DNA of 35,553 nt, taken from positions 1 to 35,553 of the forward strand of contig JAFZWG010000003.1 of assembly GCA_017617395.1 (NCBI GenBank). Reading direction: 5' to 3'. The stretch's first letter is position 1. Every line of letters starts with the position of its first letter. A model generated the notes under the pieces. The model had not been told where the DNA came from. It saw only the letters and a list, made by a program, of their open reading frames with translations, and searched no databases. Made by a program: the position numbers and the translations under genes. Shown one piece after another: positions 1-6,402 of this stretch. This DNA is from Lachnospiraceae bacterium. GTDB lineage: Bacteria; Bacillota; Clostridia; Lachnospirales; Lachnospiraceae.

Positions 1-43
1 ACTGAAAATCCGCGTGTCACTGGTTCGATTCCGGTTCTGGGCA
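1..43 (+). tRNA. tRNA-Phe (GAA), 3' part only
   Basis: The window opens inside a tRNA. Bases 2-8 form the anticodon loop CTGAAAA with anticodon GAA, followed by the 3' half of the anticodon stem (TCCGC), the GTGTC variable region, a T arm (ACTGG, loop TTCGATT, CCGGT), a 3' acceptor strand at 36-42 and discriminator A at 43. The arrangement closely follows bacterial tRNA-Phe. No CCA is encoded. A T-run (44-49) follows immediately. The 5' part lies outside the window. Confidence 0.9.
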
Positions 44-75
44 TTTTTTCATATCCAAAAAGGGTGTGAAGAGAT

Positions 76-148
76 GGAGCACTAGCTCAGGTGGTAGAGC
101 ACTTGACTTTTAATCAAGTTGTCGCGGGTTCGAATCCCGCGTGCTTCA
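76..148 (+). tRNA. tRNA-Lys (UUU)
   Basis: A complete 73-nt tRNA. The acceptor strands GGAGCAC (76-82) and GTGCTTC (141-147) pair with one G-T. The D arm contains TAGCTCAGGTGGTAGAGC, the anticodon loop is CTTTTAA (anticodon TTT), and the T loop is TTCGAAT flanked by the GCGGG/CCCGC stem. CCA is not encoded. It lies 32 nt after tRNA-Phe, so the two are probably one transcript. Confidence 0.97.
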
Positions 149-156
149 GCACAGTC

Positions 157-190
157 GCACGGTAACTCGCGAGGGTTGCCGTGCTCTTTG
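157..190 (+). terminator. Terminator of the tRNA cluster
   Basis: A 10-bp stem (157-166 with 175-184, one G-T pair) with an 8-nt loop, followed by a short T-rich tail, lies 9 nt after tRNA-Lys. It is the likely end of the tRNA transcript. Confidence 0.75.
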
Positions 191-224
191 TATATATGCA
201 TTTTCTGCCGTTTTGGCGTAAAGG

Positions 225-260
225 AAGTCAAAAAAGTGCTAAAACAAGTCAAAAATGTGC
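225..260 (+). promoter_or_regulatory. Two 15-bp direct repeats at 21-bp phasing, putative operator
   Basis: AAGTCAAAAAAGTGC (225-239) and AAGTCAAAAATGTGC (246-260) differ at one base and start 21 bp apart, two helical turns. The second copy ends just before the poor -35 position of the candidate promoter for the solute-binding gene at 344. Tandem half-sites with about 21-bp phasing abutting the -35 are typical of AraC-family activators, and the YesN-like gene at 4196 has such an HTH. That link is inference. The repeats could instead be integrase arm sites next to the tRNA-Lys gene. Confidence 0.4.
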
Positions 261-261
261 G

Positions 262-290
262 TTCCATTTTATAAATAAATATTTTATACT
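262..290 (+). promoter_or_regulatory. Candidate activator-dependent promoter for the gene at 344
   Basis: A good -10 (TATACT, 285-290) lies 17 bp after a very weak -35 (TTCCAT, 262-267). A poor -35 directly next to the direct repeats fits an activated promoter. The stretch is AT-rich compared with its surroundings. Confidence 0.4.
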
Positions 291-343
291 GATAGCCGGA
301 TGTTGATGACCGCGGGGTCGCGTTCGTCCGGCAGGAGTTGCTT

Positions 344-1639
344 ATGAGAAGGTTTGGTAAGATTCTTGCATTTGTGCTTACGGCCGCGCTGTTCGCGGGG
401 CTGTTCGCAGGTTGCGGCGCCGAGGAAAATCGTCCGGAGGACGATCGCATCACTATCACCATCTGGACGATTGCCACCGAGGGTGACGCGTTTCACAAGC
501 CGTTCACCGAGGCGATCGCGGAGTACAACCGTAGCCAGGACAAGTACAAGGTCGTGATGGAGACATTCGAGAACGACCAGTACAAGGCGAAGCTGCCGAT
601 TCAGGTCAAGGCGAATCAGCTGCCCGACATTTTCTACACGTGGGCGGGTGGATTTTCCGAAGCGTTCGTGGCGTCCGGCAAGGTTCTGGAACTCGATTCC
701 TTCTACGAAAAATACCGTGACGAGCTCCCCGAGAGCAAGCTCGCCGCCCGCTACGACGGCAAGCTGTACGGAATCCCGTACGTCACCCCGATTTCCGTAG
801 TTTTCTATAACAAGCAGGCATTTGCCGCGGCGGGCATCGAAGCGACGCCCACGACATACGACGAGTGGATCGATTGCTGCGAGAAGCTCAAAGCGGCGGG
901 TATCATCCCGATCGGCAACGCGGCCAAGTCCGACAACTCCTGGGTTCTGGCGATGCTCTACGATGCGGTGATCCTGAAGACCGTCGGGCCCGAGAGGCTT
1001 GCGAAGGTGCTGACCGACAAGGAAGGCTCCTACAACAGTGCCGCCTTCATCGAGGGCACGGAGGCATTCCGAAGGTTCATCGACCTCGGCTACATGGACC
1101 CCCGCGCCGGCATGATCAACAACGATCAGGCGCTCGAAAAGCTGTACCGCGGCGAGTCCGCGATGTACGTCACGGGTTCTTGGATGGCCGGCCTGTTCTA
1201 CGATCCGAAGAATTGCGAAAACCCGGAAGATTTCGATTTCTTCCCGGTTCCGGTGATCAATGAGGCAAATGCTTCCGCAACCGACTTCATGGGCGGTTCG
1301 GCGGACACCCTCATGGTAAACCGATATTCCGAGCACCCCGAGGAGGCTGCGGAAATTGCATTTTTGCTTGCCCGCTCGGTTTCGCGCCGCTCCTACTTAA
1401 GCGGTGCGGGCACACCCGCATGGAACGTCGATTACGACACTTCCGCGGTGCTGCCGCTTCCGAAAAAAATCGCGGAAACCTGCGAAGGCGCTACGTCTTT
1501 CACGCTCTGGTTCGACACTTTGATGGTCGCCGACGACAAGGACGAATACCTCAAAAACCTCACCGATCTGTACAACGGTACCATCGATGCAAGGCAGTTT
1601 GTGAGGAACATGGCCGAGAAACTTTCGCAGAAGCGATAA
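344..1639 (+). CDS. Extracellular solute-binding lipoprotein, sugar ABC-transporter type (family 1)
   Basis: This 431-residue protein has the signature of a carbohydrate ABC-transporter binding lipoprotein (COG1653-like): an N-terminal signal segment with lipobox FAGC (Cys24), then ITIWTIATEGD near the start of the mature domain, a PDIFYTWAGG segment, GIPYVTPISVVFYNKQAF, and the later GESAMYVTGSWMAG segment. It should be lipid-anchored outside the membrane and bind an oligosaccharide or sugar. ATG344 is chosen over a TTG at 338 because AGGAG (333-337) sits 6 nt before the ATG and directly abuts the TTG. No permease or ATPase genes are next to it, which is unusual. The YesM/YesN-like pair follows after an intergenic repeat, so two-component control of this gene is plausible. 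The ligand cannot be inferred. Confidence 0.88.
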   Translation: MRRFGKILAFVLTAALFAGLFAGCGAEENRPEDDRITITIWTIATEGDAFHKPFTEAIAEYNRSQDKYKVVMETFENDQYKAKLPIQVKANQLPDIFYTWAGGFSEAFVASGKVLELDSFYEKYRDELPESKLAARYDGKLYGIPYVTPISVVFYNKQAFAAAGIEATPTTYDEWIDCCEKLKAAGIIPIGNAAKSDNSWVLAMLYDAVILKTVGPERLAKVLTDKEGSYNSAAFIEGTEAFRRFIDLGYMDPRAGMINNDQALEKLYRGESAMYVTGSWMAGLFYDPKNCENPEDFDFFPVPVINEANASATDFMGGSADTLMVNRYSEHPEEAAEIAFLLARSVSRRSYLSGAGTPAWNVDYDTSAVLPLPKKIAETCEGATSFTLWFDTLMVADDKDEYLKNLTDLYNGTIDARQFVRNMAEKLSQKR

Positions 1640-1858
1640 TGAATTTGCCATCATCGTAACATTTTTCCAAATATACGCACAAGACCTCGAATGAAAGCTT
1701 CGTCTGCAGCGATGCGGGTGAAGCGGCTGGCCGCCGGGATCCCCCGCGCGGCCGACCCTGTCGAGGTAAACACAACGCAGAGGATGCTCCGATCACGGAG
1801 CGCGCAACAACGTTTCGCGATGAACACTACTTCACTTATATTTGTTTGCGCATAAGGC

Positions 1859-1890
1859 AAAACAGGCCCGGTTTTCCGGGCCTGTTTTGT
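1859..1890 (+). terminator. Strong hairpin, terminator-like
   Basis: A perfect 13-bp stem (1859-1871 with 1876-1888) with a TTTT loop and a T-rich 3' arm. It lies 220 nt after the solute-binding gene and overlaps the left end of the foldback element beginning at 1869. The 1640-1858 stretch before it holds no gene; it has only a GC-rich hairpin around 1727-1754 without a T tail. Confidence 0.6.
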
Positions 1891-2261
1891 TTGGGAATCT
1901 AAGCGGGCGCGGACGCGGAAAGCGCGGGGAACAGAGTCTCGCAAGAGGCTTCCCGGGCTCGGGCAACGGGCAGATCGTGGTCCTCGTCAGCTGCACGGGG
2001 CATCTAAGCGCCCGCTTCAAACGCATATCGAAAGGCCGCATCTGCGAAACTCGCTTCGCTCAAACATCTTGATGCGGCCTTTATGCATTCTCCCGGGCGC
2101 TAAGATGAGCCCTCTCGCAGGCTTGGCCTGCTCGAGTAGCAATGCTTCCGAGGACGACGATCGCCCGGCCGAGGGAAGCCTCGTTCACATCGGATTCCCG
2201 CGCTTCCCGCGTCAGCGCGCCCGCAAAGATTCCCCAACAAACAAAACAGGCAGGAAAACCG
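1869..2261 (+). repeat. Foldback intergenic element, copy 1 (about 393 bp imperfect palindrome)
   Basis: The segment folds back on itself at several nested levels. The outer arm 1869-1930 is complementary to 2197-2261; both contain the block CCTGTTTTGTTTG or its complement and the GAATCT...GCGGGCGC block. A middle pair is around 1945-1988 and 2147-2181. The core stems are 2001-2014 with 2094-2107, and 2031-2041 with 2072-2082 (11 bp, perfect). A further hairpin lies at 2113-2136. Bases 1985-2069 match 10981-11065 without gaps at about 92%. The core motif ATCTAAGCG...CGCTAAGAT recurs at 15065-15169 and, with paired changes, at 23412-23517. No protein is supported here. Function unknown: structured RNA or palindromic mobile repeat. 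Confidence 0.75.
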
Positions 2262-2328
2262 TGTCGCAGACAAGCGCAGGGGGCCCCACAATATTGTGTC
2301 AGACGCGCCTGGCGGCGATGTATTATGG

Positions 2329-2357
2329 TTGAAAATATGAGATGTTTTTGCTATCAT
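2329..2357 (+). promoter_or_regulatory. Promoter of the yesM-yesN-like operon
   Basis: TTGAAA (2329-2334), a 17-bp spacer and TATCAT (2352-2357) make a good sigma-A-like promoter, giving a leader of about 70 nt before the ATG at 2432. A perfect 12-bp palindrome CACAATATTGTG (2287-2298) lies 30 bp upstream and may be an operator. Confidence 0.6.
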
Positions 2358-2431
2358 GAAGGAGAGTTTTGTTGCACTGTCACTGGTTGTCGGTTTGCCG
2401 TTTTGTTTCGGCAGGGGGTGTCTAAAGCGAT

Positions 2432-4192
2432 ATGAAGAATCATCCGTTTCGTTCCTTGCCGTTGAAGCAGAAGTTGCGGCGGTTGTTTTTGCTGACGTCG
2501 ATTCTGTATATCATTTTCATGTTCGTGCTGTTCATTTTTCTGTTTCAGAGGCAGAGCGTGGAGTCGGCGCAGAAGACGCTGAAGGCGAATTTGTTGACAA
2601 TCGGCGGGACGATCCGGTCGAAGGTGGAGAAGGTCAATGCGTTCACATTCCTGATTTTGATGGACGAGGACGTGCAGGATTATCTGACGTATGATCTGAA
2701 GGCTGCGGATGCGGACGAGGCGACGTTTAAGAATCTGGAGCGGAATGCGCTCGCATCGATGCGGAACGTGATGGTTCCGTACGATGAGGTGTGCTCTGTG
2801 TATGTGGTGCGCGAGGACTTGAAGTACGCGTGTCTGCAGCAGGACGTGCGGGTGTTCCGCGTGGAGCGGTTTGCGGAGGATCCGTGGCGCTCGGCGCTTG
2901 CGCAGAAGCACGGCAAATACGTTGTCTGGAAGAACGGTGACGGTATCTTCAACATTCCCGATCAGAGCATCATGAGTATGATGCGCGTCTATAACGACAC
3001 GAAGACGCAGGAGAAGATCGGGTACTTAAGCGCAAACTTTTATGTCTCCGAGCTGATGGACACGCTGGTCGGGGAGGATTTGGAGCGGAGAGAGTATCAA
3101 TTCCTCGATCACAACGGCCTTTCCATCACGGTCACCGGCAATTCGGGGACGGAGATTTTTGACCGCTACCGCGAGACGGCGGCGAAGAAGGGGACGACGT
3201 CGTTTGTGACGAGCGGGATTTTCCGTAGAGATATCTATGCGGAGTATGCAATCCCGGAGACGGACATGACAATCGTGTGTGTGGAGCATTTCCTGTTGTG
3301 GGAAAATCTTTCCTACAAATTCATCACGATTCCGCTGGCGTCGACGGCGCTGATGCTGGCCGCGTTGCTGTGGCTGGATGCGATGATCCGCCGCTACGTC
3401 ACGAGGCCGATCCGTATGCTGTCGGGGTCGATGCAGTCCGTCAAGAAGGGTCTGTTCCGGCGGGCATCGATCGTCACGTACGACGATGAGATCGGTATGC
3501 TCAAGGACAGCTACAACGAGATGATGGTCGAGATGAACCGGCTGATCCACGAGCTTCTCGAGAAGGAGGAGACGGTTCACAAGACGGAGATCAACGTGCT
3601 GCAGCAGCAGATCAAGCCGCATTTTCTGTATAATACGATCGAGATGATCGCGAGCCTTGCGGTGGACGAGGACACCGACCGCGAGCAGGTGTACGATGCA
3701 CTGGAGACGCTCGGCAGCTTCTACCGGCAGTTCCTTAGCAACGGCAGCAACGAGGTGTCGCTTGCGACGGAGATCGAGATTGCGAAGAAATATCTTAAGC
3801 TTCAGAAGCTTCGCTACGGCGAGATTTTTGAGGATGTGTACGAGATTGACGAGTCGTGCCTTTCGCTTCGGCTGCCGAAGCTGACGATTCAGCCGATCAT
3901 CGAGAACAGTCTGTACCACGGCATCCGCCCGAAGGGCGAGTTCGGTACGATCCGGATCCGCGTGTTCCGGGAGGGCGACGAGGTGCATGTGGAGCTGTAC
4001 GACAACGGCGTCGGCATGCGCGGCAGTCTGGTGGCCAACATCATGAAGGATTCCGAGGAGCATTTCGGGCTCCGGCGGACGATCGAGCGGTTCTGCTACT
4101 TTGAGAAGCGGGACGACTGCTACACGATCGAGAGCAAGGAAGGGGAGTATACGCAGATTACGCTGGTTCTTCGGGACCAGAAAGGAGACTAG
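2432..4192 (+). CDS. YesM-like sensor histidine kinase
   Basis: This 586-residue membrane kinase has the layout of the YesM/LytS-type (HPK8) family: a first transmembrane helix at about 18-40, an extracellular sensor region to about 295, a second helix at about 296-318, a HAMP-like linker starting at RPIRMLSGSM, a coiled segment, then the His_kinase domain with phospho-accepting His397 in LQQQIKPHFLYN. The ATP-binding domain shows N492 (ENSLYHGI) and D524 (DNGVGM). It should phosphorylate the response regulator whose gene follows after 3 nt. In Clostridia and Bacilli such kinases usually sense a carbohydrate-related signal and control sugar uptake genes. The ribosome-binding site AGGGGGTG (2413-2420) is 11 nt before the ATG, a little far, so translation may be modest. 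The signal is unknown. Confidence 0.9.
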   Translation: MKNHPFRSLPLKQKLRRLFLLTSILYIIFMFVLFIFLFQRQSVESAQKTLKANLLTIGGTIRSKVEKVNAFTFLILMDEDVQDYLTYDLKAADADEATFKNLERNALASMRNVMVPYDEVCSVYVVREDLKYACLQQDVRVFRVERFAEDPWRSALAQKHGKYVVWKNGDGIFNIPDQSIMSMMRVYNDTKTQEKIGYLSANFYVSELMDTLVGEDLERREYQFLDHNGLSITVTGNSGTEIFDRYRETAAKKGTTSFVTSGIFRRDIYAEYAIPETDMTIVCVEHFLLWENLSYKFITIPLASTALMLAALLWLDAMIRRYVTRPIRMLSGSMQSVKKGLFRRASIVTYDDEIGMLKDSYNEMMVEMNRLIHELLEKEETVHKTEINVLQQQIKPHFLYNTIEMIASLAVDEDTDREQVYDALETLGSFYRQFLSNGSNEVSLATEIEIAKKYLKLQKLRYGEIFEDVYEIDESCLSLRLPKLTIQPIIENSLYHGIRPKGEFGTIRIRVFREGDEVHVELYDNGVGMRGSLVANIMKDSEEHFGLRRTIERFCYFEKRDDCYTIESKEGEYTQITLVLRDQKGD

Positions 4193-4195
4193 CTT

Positions 4196-4948
4196 ATGTA
4201 TCGGGTGATGATCATTGACGACGAGCCGGCAATCTATCGGCTTCTTTCGAAAATGATTGACTGGTCGGCTTACAATATGGAGATTGTGGGCACGGCGGCG
4301 AGCGGCATCGAAGCGATCAACACGATCGACGATCTGCAGCCGGACGTGTGCTTTGTGGATGTGCAGATGCCGTTCATGGACGGGATTGAATTTTCCAAGC
4401 TCGCCAAAGTGCGGTATCCGGACATGGCGATCGTGGTGCTCTCCGCGTACGACGAGTTTCAATATGCGCGCGAGTGTATCGGCATCGGCGTGTTCGACTA
4501 TCGCCTGAAGCCGATCGAGAAAAAGGATATCAACGACACGCTGAGACGGTTGTTTCTTTATCTGAATAATCAACGCGAGGCGAGGGGTGAGGAGCCGGAA
4601 ATCTCCTCCGTTGCAAAGGCGTCGTACAGCCTTGAGAAGGTAAAGGAATACATTCAGACGCGGTATTTTGAGGTCGATATGAACGTGTCGAAGGTGGCGA
4701 AGGCGTTCGGCTTTAACCAGAGTTACTTAAGCCGGAAGTTCAAGAGCGAGACGGGCGAGCGCCCGGTCGACTACCTGCTTGCGTGCCGCATGGAGCATGC
4801 GAAGCGTGCGGCGCTGGCGGGGAAGCAGCCGTACCAGGTGGCGAAGGAGATCGGAATTCCGGATCCCAACTATTTTGCGCGGTGCTTTAAGAAGTACACC
4901 GGCATGGCGTACTCTGCGTACCAGCAGAGTGTGAAGAAAGAATCCTAG
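4196..4948 (+). CDS. YesN-like response regulator with AraC-type HTH (short form)
   Basis: A 250-residue response regulator. The receiver domain occupies about residues 1-120 with acidic D8/D9, phospho-acceptor Asp55 (FVDVQMPF) and Lys105 (YRLKPI). An AraC/XylS-type double helix-turn-helix fills about 148-246 (KVAKAFGFNQSYLSRKFKSE, then DPNYFARCFKKYTG). AAGGAG (4180s) stands before the ATG, and the gene lies 3 nt after the kinase, so they are co-transcribed. Many YesN proteins exceed 500 residues because of a middle region; that region is missing here, so phosphorylation probably acts directly on the HTH. Likely targets are the solute-binding gene at 344 or distant transporter genes; this is inference. 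Confidence 0.92.
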   Translation: MYRVMIIDDEPAIYRLLSKMIDWSAYNMEIVGTAASGIEAINTIDDLQPDVCFVDVQMPFMDGIEFSKLAKVRYPDMAIVVLSAYDEFQYARECIGIGVFDYRLKPIEKKDINDTLRRLFLYLNNQREARGEEPEISSVAKASYSLEKVKEYIQTRYFEVDMNVSKVAKAFGFNQSYLSRKFKSETGERPVDYLLACRMEHAKRAALAGKQPYQVAKEIGIPDPNYFARCFKKYTGMAYSAYQQSVKKES

Positions 4949-4962
4949 CGGCGGGAAGCGGA

Positions 4963-4991
4963 TTGCATTTTCCGGCTGCTTGCGATACAAT
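4963..4991 (+). promoter_or_regulatory. Promoter for the DUF4428 protein gene
   Basis: TTGCAT (4963-4968), a 17-bp spacer and TACAAT (4986-4991). The spacer start overlaps one copy of the over-represented 9-mer (CATTTTCCG, 4966-4974). The next ATG is at 5051 with AGGAGG at 5036-5041. Confidence 0.6.
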
Positions 4992-5050
4992 GTTTCTGTC
5001 GGACCGTGGGGCCCGGCAGGCGCGTATTTTAAAACAGGAGGTTCTTTTGT

Positions 5051-6208
5051 ATGGGTTTGTTTGACAAGAAGTTTTGCGACATTTGCGGTGAGAAGATCAG
5101 CTTCTTGGGGAATCACAAGCTTGAGGACGGCAACATGTGCTCGGCCTGCAACAAGAAGATGTCCCCGTTCTTCAGCGGCCGCAGAAAGACGACCGTTGCG
5201 GAGATGAAGGAGCACCTTGCGGAGCGCGAGGCGAACCGCGCGAGACTCGCGACGTTCAATGTGAACGCGGTTTACGGCGATTCCAAGAAGGTTTACGTGG
5301 ACACCGCAAACGGCAATTTCGTGGTGACGTATGCGGCGCCCGGGAATTTTGAGAAGGATAACCCCGACATCCTGCCGCTCTCGGCGGTTACCCGCTGCGA
5401 TCTCGACGTGAAGGAGCAGCGCGAGGAGGAATTTTCCAAGGATGCGAACGGCAACCGCGTGAGCTACAACCCGCCTCGCTATCGCTATTTCTATGATTTC
5501 AAGGTTGTCATCGGCGTGAACTGGAAGTGGTTCGACGAGATCGACATCAACTTAAATACCACCCGCGTTGAGGGTATGCAGTCTGCAAGATATCATCAGT
5601 TTGAGCTGATGGGCCAGCAGATTCGCAACGCTCTGACGGGCCAGCCGATCACGATCACGCAGACGTATGCGAACGCTCAGCCGCTGACCGGTGCCGATCT
5701 TTTGAGCATGATGGCGCAGGCGAACGTGGCCGCTTCCGCTGCTTCCGGCAGTGCGAACAGCTCGGTGGCATCGGTGTCCGCGCTCGGCAGCCAGCAGGCT
5801 CCGGTTTCGGTTGCCGCTTCGCAGGCAGCTCCGATTTCCGCGGCGCAGCCGACGGCAAATGTTCAGGCAGCTCCGACATCTGCGGCTCAGCCTACGGCGA
5901 ACACGTTCTCGAACGTGGCTCCGAACTGGATGTGTCCTTCTTGCGGTCGCTCGAACGACGGTGCATTCTGCAGCAACTGCGGTACCAAGAAGCCCGAGCC
6001 GAAGCCGCTTACGACGCACACCGAGTTCAAGACGGCTGCACCGAACTGGATGTGCCCGTCCTGCGGTCGCTCGAATGACGGCGCGTTCTGCAGCAACTGC
6101 GGCACCAAGAAGCCGGCGCCTCGCAAGAAGTGCCAGTCCTGCGGATGGCTTGCTCCGGTTGACGGCGCACCGAACTTCTGCCCGCAGTGCGGATCGAAGC
6201 TGGAGTAG
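5051..6208 (+). CDS. DUF4428 protein with C-terminal duplicated zinc ribbons
   Basis: A 385-residue, cysteine-rich, probably cytoplasmic protein with no signal or membrane segment. An N-terminal treble-clef-like zinc motif (CDICGEKI then CSACNKKM, residues 10-36) matches the DUF4428 type, followed by a beta-rich globular part to about residue 190. A low-complexity Ala/Ser/Gln/Pro linker covers about 220-290. The C-terminus has two nearly identical zinc ribbons (MCPSCGRSNDGAFCSNCG) 40 residues apart, and a third, diverged one (CQSCGWLAPVDG...CPQCG) at the end. Such ribbon arrays usually mediate protein or nucleic-acid contacts; the actual role is unknown. It is transcribed from its own promoter and stands alone. 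AGGAGG lies 9 nt before the ATG. Confidence 0.8.
   Translation: MGLFDKKFCDICGEKISFLGNHKLEDGNMCSACNKKMSPFFSGRRKTTVAEMKEHLAEREANRARLATFNVNAVYGDSKKVYVDTANGNFVVTYAAPGNFEKDNPDILPLSAVTRCDLDVKEQREEEFSKDANGNRVSYNPPRYRYFYDFKVVIGVNWKWFDEIDINLNTTRVEGMQSARYHQFELMGQQIRNALTGQPITITQTYANAQPLTGADLLSMMAQANVAASAASGSANSSVASVSALGSQQAPVSVAASQAAPISAAQPTANVQAAPTSAAQPTANTFSNVAPNWMCPSCGRSNDGAFCSNCGTKKPEPKPLTTHTEFKTAAPNWMCPSCGRSNDGAFCSNCGTKKPAPRKKCQSCGWLAPVDGAPNFCPQCGSKLE
5921..6114 (+). repeat. Two 74-bp direct repeats inside the DUF4428 gene
   Basis: 5921-5994 and 6041-6114 are direct repeats spaced 120 bp apart. They encode the same 24-residue zinc ribbon. The differences are almost all at third codon positions, so the amino-acid sequence has been kept while the DNA drifted. 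Confidence 0.85.
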
Positions 6209-6238
6209 CATTTTTCGACGAGAATTAGAAACAGTTAC

Positions 6239-6300
6239 CTGCCCCGGGAACGTGAGTCTTCTGTGAAAGACTTGCTTTTTCGGGGCAGATAGTCTATAAT
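6239..6300 (+). promoter_or_regulatory. Hairpin plus promoter of the LCP gene
   Basis: CTGCCCCG (6239-6246) pairs with CGGGGCAG (6281-6288) around an inner AGTCTT/AAGACT hairpin; this may end the upstream transcript. Overlapping it is a promoter: TTGCTT (6272-6277), 17-bp spacer, perfect TATAAT (6295-6300). The LCP start codon is about 100 nt downstream, so the mRNA has a long leader. Confidence 0.55.
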
Positions 6301-6402
6301 GCGAGTGCATTTTGCGCACGAGGCGGCGAGAGGGGAAAATGGTTTGCGCCGTCAAAATCGGGAGTCTTAGGGGAGTGCTCCGGGAGTGCGCAGGGAGGTT
6401 GT

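Noticed and set aside
82-477. Minus-strand frame of 131 codons across the tRNA-Lys gene
   Set aside because: Part of its sequence is simply the antisense of tRNA-Lys and its terminator, and it overlaps the start of the solute-binding gene; no ribosome-binding site.
284-1336. Minus-strand frame of 350 codons opposite the solute-binding gene
   Set aside because: Shadow of a GC-rich gene: Arg/Val/His-rich, no family features; the plus strand has a clear lipoprotein.
1869-2261. CRISPR array
   Set aside because: Repeats are inverted and dispersed, with no regular spacers and no cas genes in the window.
1842-2435. Several 70-100 codon frames between the solute-binding gene and the kinase
   Set aside because: They run through the foldback element on both strands, as expected for palindromic GC-rich DNA.
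2356-2694. Plus-strand frame of 112 codons starting before the YesM-like gene
   Set aside because: It lies in another frame of the kinase gene; the kinase has clear domains throughout and the frame has no family features.
3026-4573. Minus-strand frame of 515 codons opposite the kinase/regulator pair
   Set aside because: Antisense shadow spanning two real genes.
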